Part shown: positions 18,550 to 27,480 of the stretch, piece by piece | Numbering within the stretch: the first letter of the stretch is position 1 | Layout: each line of letters begins with the position of its first letter | Source of the DNA: Renibacterium salmoninarum ATCC 33209 | Lineage (GTDB): Bacteria > Actinomycetota > Actinomycetes > Actinomycetales > Micrococcaceae | Assembly: GCF_000018885.1 (NCBI RefSeq) | Contig: NC_010168.1 | Location: forward strand, 558,001-622,000 | Direction of reading: 5' to 3' | DNA: 64,000 nucleotides | Made by a program: the position numbers and the translations under genes | The notes under the pieces: model-generated | What the model saw: the letters and a program-made list of their open reading frames with translations, nothing else | What the model was told of the DNA's origin: nothing | Database searches by the model: none

Positions 18550-19420
18550 GAGGTTCCGTCGAGCACAGAAGCGTCGAGCACTGAAGCGTCGAGCACTGCG
18601 GCTACCGCCTCGGGAGCGACGCGCTGTTCGGGGGAGTAGCCTGCGCCCAGTTTGCTAAGAAGCAAGCTCAAAACACTCGAAATTCTTGGTTGCGCGGCGC
18701 GTAGCCGTTCAAAGACCAATTGCGCAGTGACGGGCTCGGAGCCATCGTGCCCAGTGTCTGCATCAGTGATGTAGCACAAGGTGGCAAAGCCCAGGTTGAG
18801 TTCGGCCGCCAAAATTGGTTCTGTATACTGCGTCATGCTGATCAGTTCACAACCGGCGCTCGCTAACCAAGCTGATTCGGCGGGACTGGAGAATCTGGGA
18901 CCGTTGATCACGGCAACCACGCCGGTGCTTTGGTGCGGTTCGGCTAGCTCCCGCAGGCTGTCGACCATCAGCCCGCGCAGAGTTTGGCAATAGGCATCTG
19001 CCGCTGGGATGTGTTGCACGCCGGCCGAGGTGCTGCCGTCGTAAAAGCTATCTGCGCGCCCCCACGTCCGGTCGAAGAAATCACTCGCTACCGCAAGCTG
19101 TCCCGCGGCTGACTGGCGCTCAACGAGCCCACTGCTGCCGAGGAAATGATCGCCTTGACACCGAGCGAGGCTAGGGCCCAGATGTTGGCTCGGTAGTTGA
19201 TTTGCTGCGGGGGAACTTTGTGCCCGCCGCCATGTCGAGGCAAGAACGCCACCGTCTGGCCGTCTAGCTCTGCGATCGTCACCGGGGCTGAAGTCTGTCC
19301 GAAGGGAGTGTCCAGCCGAATCGTTTGCACTGTTCTACTGCCAGGCAGTTGATACATTCCGCTGCCGCCAATGATGCCTACTACGGGCCGGGGCTGTGTT
19401 TCGTCAGAGCTAATGTCCAT
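18537..19420 (-). pseudogene. S-methyl-5'-thioadenosine phosphorylase, frameshifted
   Basis: The N-terminal part from ATG 19420 contains GIIGGSGMYQLPG and LPRHGGGHKVPPQQINYR, the phosphate and substrate region of MTA/purine nucleoside phosphorylases. The frame closes at 19088. The remainder (ASDFFDRTWGR, INGPRFSSPAE, SMTQYTEP, DADTGHDG) continues in another frame to 18537. One base is missing around 19101-19117. The protein would be about 294 residues. The last residues are three repeats of VLDAS encoded by a 15-bp tandem repeat. The enzyme salvages methylthioadenosine from polyamine and SAM metabolism. Confidence 0.85.
18557..18601. repeat. 15-bp tandem repeat, three units
   Basis: Three consecutive copies of a 15-base unit (CGTCGAGCACTGAAG and variants) at 18557-18571, 18572-18586 and 18587-18601. 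It is in frame, adding VLDAS repeats to the C-terminus of the MTA phosphorylase, just before the epimerase start. Such a repeat can change copy number by slippage without breaking the frame. Confidence 0.9.
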
Positions 19421-19545
19421 GCCCTCATTGTGCCAACTGTGCCAAGCTGGCATCGAATAGACCGCTTACAAATTGGTGACAACTCGCTGAACGGCCGCGG
19501 TTGAGGCACATCGGCTGACAGAATAGCCACTATGAGGACTCGCCA

Positions 19546-20745
19546 ATGAGAAGTGTTGTGCAGCATCAAGAGGCGGTTGCAGAGCTGATGCGGCCAGTTT
19601 TTGAACGGCTTGAGTCTGAGGCGGAAGAAGTTGAGCTTGCCGATGCCCGGGGGCGAGTGTTGGCCGCAGATCTGTTCGCGACCATCGATCTACCCGCATT
19701 CGATAATTCCCAGATGGATGGCTATGCGGTTCGGTCCGCTGAGGCCGTTAACCCGTTGCCAACGGTTCAGCCCATTCCGGCTGGTAGTGCGCAGACGGTT
19801 TTAGCTACCGGCACGGCGGCGGCAATTATGACCGGTGCGATGATTCCAGCCGGCGCCGATGCCGTGGTTCCGATTGAAGCGTGCTTGCCGGATCATTTCG
19901 TAGCGGCAGGGGAGCAAGTTAGCTTCGCGGCTGTTCCTCTGGGCCAATTCATCCGCAAAGCTGGCAGCGATATTGCCGCCGGGACCGTTGCTTTGTCTGC
20001 CGGAACCAGGTTGAACCCCGCTCAACTGGCGCTGGCTGCGGCGCTCGGTACCGCTTCGGTACGCGTCCGACGTCGGCTAAAAGTCGCCATACTGAGCACC
20101 GGTGACGAGCTCATAGCGCCGGGCGAAGCGTTGCGCCCAGGTGCAATTTATGAGGCAAATAGTACTTTGCTGGCAGCCGCGCTCCGCGAGACGGGCGCAA
20201 TGGCGGTGATTTTGCCGACGGCCTCCGACGACCCGGCTGTTTTGGCACGGACGTTGGCCTCAGTCCAGGACGTGGATCTTTTGATCAGCACCGGCGGAGT
20301 GAGTGAGGGCGCGTATGAGGTGGTCAAGCAGACCTTGGCTTCGTCGGCTCAATTCGAGGTGATCGCGATGCAGCCGGGCGGGCCACAGGCAACCGGCATG
20401 ATTGAGCTGGCCTCCAGCGGCAAGCTGGCTTTTCTGGGGTTCCCTGGAAATCCAGTGTCCACCTTGATTTCTTTTGAAATGTTTTTACGGCCGTTGCTCA
20501 TGGGTGCGCGTTTGAAAGTCAGTGCGGCGCTGAGCTCAGCTGCTTCGAGCCCGGCGGCGAAGCATCAGATTAGGCGAGCACTCTTTAGCCAGGGAACGGG
20601 ACTCAACGTTGGCTCTGTGCAGCTTCTAGGCGGTCCAGGTTCACATTTGCTGCACGCAATGGCGCAGGCAAATGCCTTAGTGCACTTCCCGGTAGGGGTA
20701 GCCGATGTGTCGGCGGGCGAAGAAGTGGAAGTATGGCTGCTATGA
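19546..20745 (+). CDS. moeA: Molybdopterin molybdenumtransferase MoeA
   Basis: This 399-residue MoeA inserts molybdate into adenylylated molybdopterin. It shows the family motifs [38 protein letters not shown] and [11 protein letters not shown], in the usual four-domain order and usual length. It is first gene of moeA-moaC-mogA-moaE, all overlapping. It is divergent from the MTA phosphorylase gene. Confidence 0.96.
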   Translation: MRSVVQHQEAVAELMRPVFERLESEAEEVELADARGRVLAADLFATIDLPAFDNSQMDGYAVRSAEAVNPLPTVQPIPAGSAQTVLATGTAAAIMTGAMIPAGADAVVPIEACLPDHFVAAGEQVSFAAVPLGQFIRKAGSDIAAGTVALSAGTRLNPAQLALAAALGTASVRVRRRLKVAILSTGDELIAPGEALRPGAIYEANSTLLAAALRETGAMAVILPTASDDPAVLARTLASVQDVDLLISTGGVSEGAYEVVKQTLASSAQFEVIAMQPGGPQATGMIELASSGKLAFLGFPGNPVSTLISFEMFLRPLLMGARLKVSAALSSAASSPAAKHQIRRALFSQGTGLNVGSVQLLGGPGSHLLHAMAQANALVHFPVGVADVSAGEEVEVWLL

Positions 20746-21269
20746 CAGAGGACGCAAATTTGGACCCGCTTGCGCAGAATTCCAGACTGACTCATCTCAA
20801 CGCAGCCGGTGAGGCGCAAATGGTTGATGTCACGGACAAGGCGGAAACACATCGCGAAGCCACCGCACAAGCTGTTTTGAGCACCTCGACCGAGGTGCTC
20901 ACCTTGATCAGTTCAGGTGGTCTACCCAAGGGCGATGCGCTTGCCGTAGCCCGGTTTGCTGGCATTATGGCAGCCAAGAAGACGCCGGAGCTGATTCCGC
21001 TATGCCATCCGTTGCCGTTGACCAAAGCTTTAGTTGACTTTGAACTGCAGCAAAGCCAAGTCCGGATCTTAGCTACCGTGCGCACCAAGGGCGTGACCGG
21101 CGTCGAAATGGAAGCCTTAAGTGCGGCAACTATTGCCGCTCTGACGCTGTACGACATGATTAAAGCGGTGGACAAGTCAGCTGAGATCGGCGAAATCAAA
21201 CTGCTCGCAAAATCTGGTGGCAAAAGCGGCGATTATCGCAACGCAGACTATCAGGTGGGTAGCTCGTGA
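20742..21269 (+). CDS. moaC: Cyclic pyranopterin monophosphate synthase MoaC
   Basis: This 175-residue protein converts the MoaA product to cyclic pyranopterin monophosphate (precursor Z). The signatures [27 protein letters not shown] and DMIKAVDKS (catalytic Lys) are present. ATG 20742 overlaps the moeA stop (ATGA); ATG 20733 is nine bases upstream in the same frame. Confidence 0.95.
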   Translation: MTEDANLDPLAQNSRLTHLNAAGEAQMVDVTDKAETHREATAQAVLSTSTEVLTLISSGGLPKGDALAVARFAGIMAAKKTPELIPLCHPLPLTKALVDFELQQSQVRILATVRTKGVTGVEMEALSAATIAALTLYDMIKAVDKSAEIGEIKLLAKSGGKSGDYRNADYQVGSS

Positions 21270-21775
21270 GCGCGGTTGGCACTGGGCAGAACCTTGCCGG
21301 AATTGTGGTTGCTTCGACTCGTGCAGCGAACGGGGTGCGCGCAGATTTGAGTGCGGCAGGAATCACACAGTGGCTTGAAGAGCAGCAGTACGACGTGCTA
21401 GAACCGCTGATTGTCGCCGATGGTGAACCGGTACGGGAAGCCATCTTGCAGCTGGTGGGAGCCGGTGCGAAGTTGGTACTCACCACGGGCGGCACCGGGC
21501 TGACGCCGGACGATCTCACGCCCGAGATGACGCTGCCGTTACTGGATCGGGAAATCCCCGGAATTATGGAAGCAATCCGTGCTCTGGGGCGGCAAAATAC
21601 GCCGATGGCGGCGCTCAGCCGCGGTCATGCTGGCGTGATTGACGGAACGTTAGTGGTCAACCTGCCCGGGTCTTCGGGCGGAATCAACGATGGACTGACA
21701 GTTTTGCAACCGATCTTGGCGCACGCTGTTGACGAGATTGACGGCAGGAAGGTTGGCCGAGTTCATGGAGACTGA
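21266..21775 (+). CDS. mogA: Molybdopterin adenylyltransferase (MogA/MoaB family)
   Basis: This 169-residue protein adenylates molybdopterin before MoeA inserts the metal. [16 protein letters not shown] and [12 protein letters not shown] mark the nucleotide and pterin sites. The GTG start overlaps the moaC stop (GTGA), and its end overlaps moaE. The name MoaB is also used for this family, and the two cannot be separated here. Confidence 0.92.
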   Translation: MSAVGTGQNLAGIVVASTRAANGVRADLSAAGITQWLEEQQYDVLEPLIVADGEPVREAILQLVGAGAKLVLTTGGTGLTPDDLTPEMTLPLLDREIPGIMEAIRALGRQNTPMAALSRGHAGVIDGTLVVNLPGSSGGINDGLTVLQPILAHAVDEIDGRKVGRVHGD

Positions 21776-22229
21776 ACAGATTGTGTTCGCTGGCTTGGCC
21801 GCCGAGCCCATAGCGTTAGCGACTGCGCTCGCCGCGGTGGACGCGCCGGATTGCGGCGCCGTTGTGGGATTTTCTGGCGTGGTACGCGATCACGACGGCG
21901 GCAAATCGGTTACCGCGCTGAGCTATTCATCCCATCCTTCAGCAGCACAGGTTTTCGCCGAAGTTGTGCAGCAAATCGCCACGGAATTCCCGGGCACCAG
22001 GCTGTGGGCGCAACATCGAACCGGGTCCCTGCAGATTGGTGATCCAGCGCTAGTTTGCGCAGTCGCAGCTGCGCACCGCGGTCAAGCTTTCGCCGCCTGC
22101 AGCGCTCTGGTGGACAGGGTAAAAGCCCAGGTGCCGATCTGGAAAGAACAATTTTTCCGCGACGGCAGTGTTAAATGGGTCGGTGCTCAGGAATCGGCCG
22201 ATTCTGCCGGGACGGCTCCTCGCCAGTAG
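21765..22229 (+). CDS. moaE: Molybdopterin synthase catalytic subunit MoaE
   Basis: This 154-residue large subunit of molybdopterin synthase partners MoaD. Characteristic GFSGVVRDHDGG, HRTGSLQIGD, AAHRGQAF and the active-site KAQVPIWKEQFF lysines are present. ATG 21765 lies inside the mogA 3' end. An upstream in-frame start at 21729 would extend further into mogA and is less likely. It is last gene of the operon and is followed by dapB in 45 bases. Confidence 0.93.
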   Translation: METEQIVFAGLAAEPIALATALAAVDAPDCGAVVGFSGVVRDHDGGKSVTALSYSSHPSAAQVFAEVVQQIATEFPGTRLWAQHRTGSLQIGDPALVCAVAAAHRGQAFAACSALVDRVKAQVPIWKEQFFRDGSVKWVGAQESADSAGTAPRQ

Positions 22230-22274
22230 TCTGGAGAGGTTCAAGGTAGCGGCTATTGAGGATAGAGACTGATC

Positions 22275-23024
22275 ATGACGGATAAGCTGCGCGTCGCAGT
22301 CATTGGCGCGAATGGTCGGATGGGTAAAGCCGCAACGGCTGCCATCAATGCTGCGACAGACCTTGAGCTAGTAGCCACGCTGGGCCGCAGCGATTCCTTG
22401 GAATCTCTGTTGGCCGCCGGAACTCAAATCGTGGTGGAACTAACCGTTCCGGATTCATCCGAAGCGAACGTACGGTTCGCCGTCGAGCATGGTTTGCATG
22501 CCATTGTGGGCACCACTGGTTGGGATGCGGCCCGGCAAGCTGCGCTGCGCGACCTGCTGAACTTACACCAGGACGTTGGCATCTTGATTGCGCCTAACTT
22601 TGCTTTGGGCTCGGTATTAGCCAGTCGCTTTGCCGCCCAAGCCGCTAAGTACTTTGATTCAGTGGAAATCATCGAGCTGCATCACCCGCACAAAGTGGAT
22701 GCACCATCCGGCACCGCAATTCGCACCGCGCAATTGATTGCGGAGGCCCGATCTGGCTTGCCAGCTGCACCGGACGCAACTGAGACGGCGCTCGACGGCG
22801 CACGCGGTGCCGTAGTGCAGGGTGTGCCCGTGCACTCGGTCCGGTTGGCCGGCCTGACAGCGCATCAGGAAGTATTGCTTGGCTCTGCCGGGGAACAGCT
22901 GACTTTCCGGCACGACTCTTTTGGCAAAGACTCCTTTATGCCCGGAATTCTGTTGGGAATTCGACAGGTAGCTCAGCACCCTGGGCTGAGCTACGGCTTG
23001 GATAGCTATTTGGAGCTGGGCTGA
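22275..23024 (+). CDS. dapB: 4-hydroxy-tetrahydrodipicolinate reductase DapB
   Basis: This 249-residue enzyme carries out the second step of the diaminopimelate/lysine pathway, using NAD(P)H. The nucleotide motif VIGANGRMG and catalytic ELHHPHKVDAPSGTA (His and Lys) are present, with IAPNFALG. It overlaps the next gene (TGATG). dapA follows 3.5 kb downstream and dapF lies at 47960, so the pathway is spread over the window. Confidence 0.96.
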   Translation: MTDKLRVAVIGANGRMGKAATAAINAATDLELVATLGRSDSLESLLAAGTQIVVELTVPDSSEANVRFAVEHGLHAIVGTTGWDAARQAALRDLLNLHQDVGILIAPNFALGSVLASRFAAQAAKYFDSVEIIELHHPHKVDAPSGTAIRTAQLIAEARSGLPAAPDATETALDGARGAVVQGVPVHSVRLAGLTAHQEVLLGSAGEQLTFRHDSFGKDSFMPGILLGIRQVAQHPGLSYGLDSYLELG

Positions 23025-23470
23025 TGCGTACCAAGATTTGGGTGGCGGCCATCTGCCTGCTGCTTGTTTTTTATTTAGTGGTGCTGGTCCAGCGTTCAAT
23101 TTTGCTCATTGGCGATTCAAACTGGATAGCAAAGACACTCGGGTTCGCCTTGATTCTGTTGCCGCCGGTTGGTGCCTGGGCGATGGTGCGCGAATTGCTG
23201 TTTGGCAGCAGGATGGAAAAGCTCGCTGGGATCTTGGCAGCTGAAGGGGGCTTACCGGTTGACGATCTGCCGCGCACCCCTGGCGGTCGAAGAGTTCGAG
23301 AAGTCGCCGACGCCGAGTTCGTCAAGTATCAGCAGGAAGCTGAACGTTCGCCCGATGATTGGCGCTCCTGGTTCCGGTTGTCATGTGCTTATGACGCTGC
23401 CGGCGACCGAAAACGGGCTCGCTCCTCAATGCGGGACGCTATCGCAATGTTCCGGAGCCATGCGGGCTGA
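23024..23470 (+). CDS. Small membrane protein with a TPR-like C-terminus
   Basis: This 148-residue protein is of unknown function. Two TM helices (about 6-22 and 38-58) are followed by a cytosolic region with WRSWFRLSCAYDAAGDRKRARSSMRDAI, which looks like a single tetratricopeptide unit. It is translationally coupled to dapB on one side and to the alpha/beta hydrolase on the other. It is a common companion of dapB in Arthrobacter relatives, from memory. Confidence 0.8.
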   Translation: MRTKIWVAAICLLLVFYLVVLVQRSILLIGDSNWIAKTLGFALILLPPVGAWAMVRELLFGSRMEKLAGILAAEGGLPVDDLPRTPGGRRVREVADAEFVKYQQEAERSPDDWRSWFRLSCAYDAAGDRKRARSSMRDAIAMFRSHAG

Positions 23471-24290
23471 ATTATTGAATCCGGTTGATGGTGTGCCAAT
23501 CGCCTGGGAATCGGTAGGGGACGAGCACGCTGAAGCGGTGCTGTTTGTACACGGCAGCGCGCTATCGAAGGCAATTTGGCGGGGCATGGGTTATGTCAAA
23601 GCGCTCGCGCCAAAGTATCGGGTCATCACGATGGACATGCGCGGTCATGGTCGCAGTGGTAAACCGCATGATCCGCGATCGTATCGGATGGACACAGTTG
23701 TCAGCGACGTTCTAGCAGTGTTGGATGCCGCCCAAATCGCCCAGACCCATTACGTGGGCTATTCATTTGGTGCCCGGGCTGGCTTCGCCTTGGGCGTCAC
23801 CGCGCCGGAGCGAATGAGTTCTTTTGTCTCCTTGGCAGGCAGCTTTCGGATCAGCGAGGGATCCATCGCTCAACTATTTTTTGCTGACTATGACCGAGCA
23901 CTTGCCAGCGGGGGTATGGACGCCTTTATCGCGGGTTGGGAAGCCCAGATTGGGCACCGGGTCGACCCGGTGACTCGGTTGGCGTTCCGGCAAAATGATC
24001 CACTCGCGCTTCGAGCATATTTTGCTCAAACCGAAGCTGGCGAGGCGGTCTCCGAAGCGCAGTTGCACGCCTTCAAAGCGCCAACCTTGCTGATGGCCGG
24101 TTCGCTGGACAGCAGCAGGTTAGTCGATTCACGGCTCGCCGCTCAGCTTATGCCGCAGGCTTCATTAGTAGAATTGCCTGGCCGAGACCACTGCGATACT
24201 TTAGTACCAGCTGCCGACGTGCTTGCCGCCGTCGTACCCTTTATTGACTCGCATTCGCTCACTCAATTGGCGCAATCCCCAACTCTTTGA
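23460..24290 (+). CDS. Alpha/beta-fold hydrolase
   Basis: This 276-residue hydrolase has oxyanion region LFVHGSAL, MDMRGHGRSGKP, nucleophile S102 in VGYSFGARAG, and a candidate Asp near 225 and His near 248 (GRDHCDT). ATG 23460 overlaps the preceding gene by 11 bases; longer in-frame extensions run through that gene. Its 3' end overlaps the convergent SGNH hydrolase by 32 bases. The substrate is unknown. Confidence 0.87.
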   Translation: MRAELLNPVDGVPIAWESVGDEHAEAVLFVHGSALSKAIWRGMGYVKALAPKYRVITMDMRGHGRSGKPHDPRSYRMDTVVSDVLAVLDAAQIAQTHYVGYSFGARAGFALGVTAPERMSSFVSLAGSFRISEGSIAQLFFADYDRALASGGMDAFIAGWEAQIGHRVDPVTRLAFRQNDPLALRAYFAQTEAGEAVSEAQLHAFKAPTLLMAGSLDSSRLVDSRLAAQLMPQASLVELPGRDHCDTLVPAADVLAAVVPFIDSHSLTQLAQSPTL

Positions 24291-25125
24291 GCAAAACAGG
24301 CACGAGGAATTTCGCGGTTCGGCGATAGCCGGTGCCAGAAGGGTGGAATCGATCGACGGCGAACATTTCTTCCGGATGATCGCGGAACAGTGGGCCCACG
24401 AGTCTGCCCAGCATGACGTACTTGACGCCAGCACGCCGCGCCACTTGAGCTTGAGCGGCAGCCATCCGTTTGGACGCGACCTGCACCACTGACCGTAGCG
24501 GCTGGGGCGCCGGTCGCAAGGTGCCAAGGTCTGGGCAAGTTCCCACGACGACTTTTGCGCCAAGTGCCTGCAACTTGGCAATAGTCTCGCTCAAATGCGG
24601 GGTAGCTTGCGCGGGGCTGATCATATGCGTCACATCATTGCCGCCCACCACCGCGACGGCTAAGTCTGGCCGGTAAGTTTTCGGTAGTGACGTCAGCTGG
24701 TCGTGCAGAGCGCTGGACTCGCTGCCGACCACCGCGGCGGTGCGTAGACTTACCGCCCGGCCAGACTGCTTTGCCAGACCCCGCGCAATTCGGGCACCCA
24801 AAGTGTCTTTAGACCGTTCAGCTCCCAGCCCGGCGGCGATTGAATCACCCAGCACCAGCAATTTCACCGGATTGCAAAGTTTCTTTTTATAGGTTTTGTC
24901 CGCATCGAGCGCGATCTCGCCAAGCGGTTTGCCAATCCTGCGTCTGGCAAGGCGGCCCTGAGCTTTGAAGAGGTAGGCGGCTGCTGCCGCGGTGACGGTT
25001 GCTGAGCCAGCGACGACCACAATTCCGATCCTCAAGGTACGGCCCACCTGAGGCTGTCCGATGGACGCCCCCGGCGGTACTTGTGGTTTGGTGGAGCTCA
25101 CGGTGTCAGTGTAGCGGGCTTTCAT
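24259..25125 (-). CDS. SGNH/GDSL-type esterase with an N-terminal membrane anchor
   Basis: A 288-residue protein whose TM helix (about 32-52) is followed by an extracytoplasmic SGNH hydrolase domain: GDSIAAG with Ser95, the GGND block (161-164), and the catalytic pair D258/H261 in DRFHPS. This family removes acyl groups from lipids, polysaccharides or peptidoglycan, and the substrate here is not clear. It is convergent with the alpha/beta hydrolase. Confidence 0.9.
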   Translation of the reverse strand: MKARYTDTVSSTKPQVPPGASIGQPQVGRTLRIGIVVVAGSATVTAAAAAYLFKAQGRLARRRIGKPLGEIALDADKTYKKKLCNPVKLLVLGDSIAAGLGAERSKDTLGARIARGLAKQSGRAVSLRTAAVVGSESSALHDQLTSLPKTYRPDLAVAVVGGNDVTHMISPAQATPHLSETIAKLQALGAKVVVGTCPDLGTLRPAPQPLRSVVQVASKRMAAAQAQVARRAGVKYVMLGRLVGPLFRDHPEEMFAVDRFHPSGTGYRRTAKFLVPVLLKELGIAPIE

Positions 25126-25249
25126 TTGTCTCTGTTGTGGTTTCTGGATAGCAGCTGCTAATTCCGCGCTAGCTATTGCCTAGTGGCCCGCAAAGGGCGT
25201 AGAAGTTGAGTCGGTTGAATCTGTGAAGCATCCGCAAGGAGAAACGCCA

Positions 25250-26488
25250 GTGCCGAAACGAATCTCGACGGGCTACGCGTCCGCCGCAGGTGCTCTACTT
25301 TGAGTGGTAGCCGCGGGGCTATCGCTTACCGCGCTCGCGCAGCCGGCGGCAGCGCAGAGCGAAAGTAACTCGAGCAATCCGGCGAGTGAGTCCGGTAACA
25401 CATCTGCCGTAGATCCGCTGAGCGATATCCAGAGCTGGCGGCACGATAAGCAGGCCGCCGCTGCTTTGCAAGCCATCGCTTCAGATTCGAAATTGCCTTT
25501 GACTGCCGGTTCTATGGTCTCGGTGAGTAGCCAACGAATCACCGTTGTAGACAGCGAATGGTTGACGACGACGGCTAAGCAAACAGGAATTCCCGAACGG
25601 GCCTTGCAGGCCTATCAAGGTGCTGCTTTATCGATTAGCCGCAGTAATCCAGGATGTCAGATCACCTGGGTCACGTTGGCTGGCGTAGGCAGCGTCGAAT
25701 CCAACCACGGGCGGCACTGTGGGTCAGAGATTGGACCGGACGGAAATACTACCGTGCCGATTTTGGGACCGGTGCTTGATGGGCATGGCTTTGCGGGCAT
25801 TCGCGATACCGATGCCGGCATGTTTGATGGTGACAAGCAGTGGGACCGAGCGGTTGGCCCGATGCAATTCATCCCGTCAACATGGGCTCGTTGGGGTACC
25901 GACGCGGATGGCGACGGCAAAGCGAATCCTTCCAATATTGACGATGCTGCGATGAGTGCGGGTCGTTATTTTTGCGCAAGTGGCGGTTCGCTGGCCAGCT
26001 CCGAGGGCTGGTTACAAGCGATACTGTCCTACAACCACTCAATCGATTACACGCGAAGCATGCGTAGTGCTGCGGACGGTTATGCAACCGCCGCTGGCGT
26101 GGCGACCGTGCCGGTTGAGTCGCCGCTCAGTGATCAGGACAAGAAGGACGGCGGCCGGGATGAGGGCAACAAGGACCCGGCCAAGCCCGTTGATCCAGCG
26201 CCAGCGCCTTCTTCACCGCCAACAACGCCGACGCCGGCTGAGCCTCCCGTTACGCCGCCGGTGACTCCACCGACTACGCCGCCGAGCTCTCCACCGACTA
26301 CGCCGCCGAGCTCTCCACCGACCACTACACCAACTCCACCGAGAGAGCCGCCCGCTACGCCGCACACGTCATCTTCGTCGCCAACCGCGCCTTCTGCTGA
26401 TCCATCAGGAGCTGCAAACCCGGCTGACCCAGCTAACAAAAACTCGACGGCTAACAACGGCGGACTATTAGGCCTACTCGGACTGTAG
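25250..26488 (+). pseudogene. Secreted lytic transglycosylase with a TGA inside its signal peptide
   Basis: GTG 25250 with a good SD (AAGGAG 25236-25241) starts a basic signal peptide (MPKRISTGYASAAGALL). TGA at 25301-25303 interrupts it, and the hydrophobic core and AAAQS cleavage region continue in frame. The rest is intact: an SLT-like domain with probable catalytic Glu in GVGSVESNHG and GPMQFIPSTWARWG, and a Pro/Thr-rich tail of PPTTPPSS-type repeats (26200-26350). Restart at GTG 25304 would lack the basic n-region and export poorly. Readthrough or loss of function are both possible. Confidence 0.82.
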
Positions 26489-26559
26489 CAAGTTGACAAT
26501 AGCGCCCAGAGTTTGGATCCATTGAGCGATTCCTGCTCCGAGCGGGTAACGTTTTACCT

Positions 26560-27480
26560 ATGGCAGATCAGTCTCACAGTTACCCGTTCGGCACGCTTCT
26601 CACCGCGATGGTGACTCCGTTCACCGAGGACGGTCAAGTAGATCTGGACGAAGCCGCCAAGCTGGCGGTCAAACTGGTGGACGATGGTTGCGATGGCTTG
26701 GTAGTCACCGGCACTACCGGAGAGACGTCCACGCTGACTGACGAAGAAAACCTGGCGATGTTCAAGGCTGTCAAAGATGCTGTGGGCGGCCGCGCGGCAA
26801 TCTTAGCGGGCACTGGCACCAATGACACCGCGCACTCCATTGCGCTGTCGCGGAAAGCTCAAGCGACCGGCGTCGACGGCTTGTTGATCGTCACCCCTTA
26901 TTACAACAAGCCCAGCCAAGCCGGCGTGCAGGCCCACTTTGAGGCGATTGCGAACGCCACCGAGTTACCGATTATGGTTTATGACATTCCGGGACGCACC
27001 GGAATTCCAATTAACACCGAGACCATCATTCGGTTAGCAGACCATCCCCGGATTATTGCGCTCAAAGACGCCAAGGCAGATTTTGCTGCGGTAACCAGAG
27101 TGCTTGCGAACACGGACTTGGACGTATATTCGGGCGATGACGGCCTGACCCTTCCTTGGATGTCCGCGGGTGCTGTTGGTTGGGTTAGCGTGAGCGCACA
27201 TGTTGCCACGCGACAATTCCGAACCTTAGTTGATGCTGCGTTGGCTGGCGATTTTACGACCGCACGCGAAGCTCACTTTGAGTTAGATCCATTGATCCGA
27301 GCCGTGATGACGCATATTCAAGGCGCCGTAGCGGCAAAACAGATTTTAAAGTGGCAGGGAGTCCTGCCCAACTCAGTGGTGAGATTACCGCTGGTGGAAC
27401 CGAGCGAGGCTGAACTCGCTCCTATTATGGCCGACCTGCAAGAAGTTGGGTTCGAGCTAGGAATGGAATTTACCGTATGA
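26560..27480 (+). CDS. dapA: 4-hydroxy-tetrahydrodipicolinate synthase DapA
   Basis: This 306-residue TIM-barrel aldolase condenses pyruvate with aspartate semialdehyde at the head of the DAP pathway. VTGTTGETSTLTDEE, TPYYNKPSQ, MVYDIPGRTG (catalytic Tyr) and IIALKDAK (Schiff-base Lys) are present. The stop overlaps the ribonuclease J start (ATGA), a conserved dapA-rnj pairing in actinobacteria. Confidence 0.96.
   Translation: MADQSHSYPFGTLLTAMVTPFTEDGQVDLDEAAKLAVKLVDDGCDGLVVTGTTGETSTLTDEENLAMFKAVKDAVGGRAAILAGTGTNDTAHSIALSRKAQATGVDGLLIVTPYYNKPSQAGVQAHFEAIANATELPIMVYDIPGRTGIPINTETIIRLADHPRIIALKDAKADFAAVTRVLANTDLDVYSGDDGLTLPWMSAGAVGWVSVSAHVATRQFRTLVDAALAGDFTTAREAHFELDPLIRAVMTHIQGAVAAKQILKWQGVLPNSVVRLPLVEPSEAELAPIMADLQEVGFELGMEFTV

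Noticed and set aside
26200..26350. Short repeats resembling a repeat array
   Set aside because: They are in-frame Pro/Thr codon repeats of a secreted protein tail, not a CRISPR array. No CRISPR or cas gene is seen in the window.
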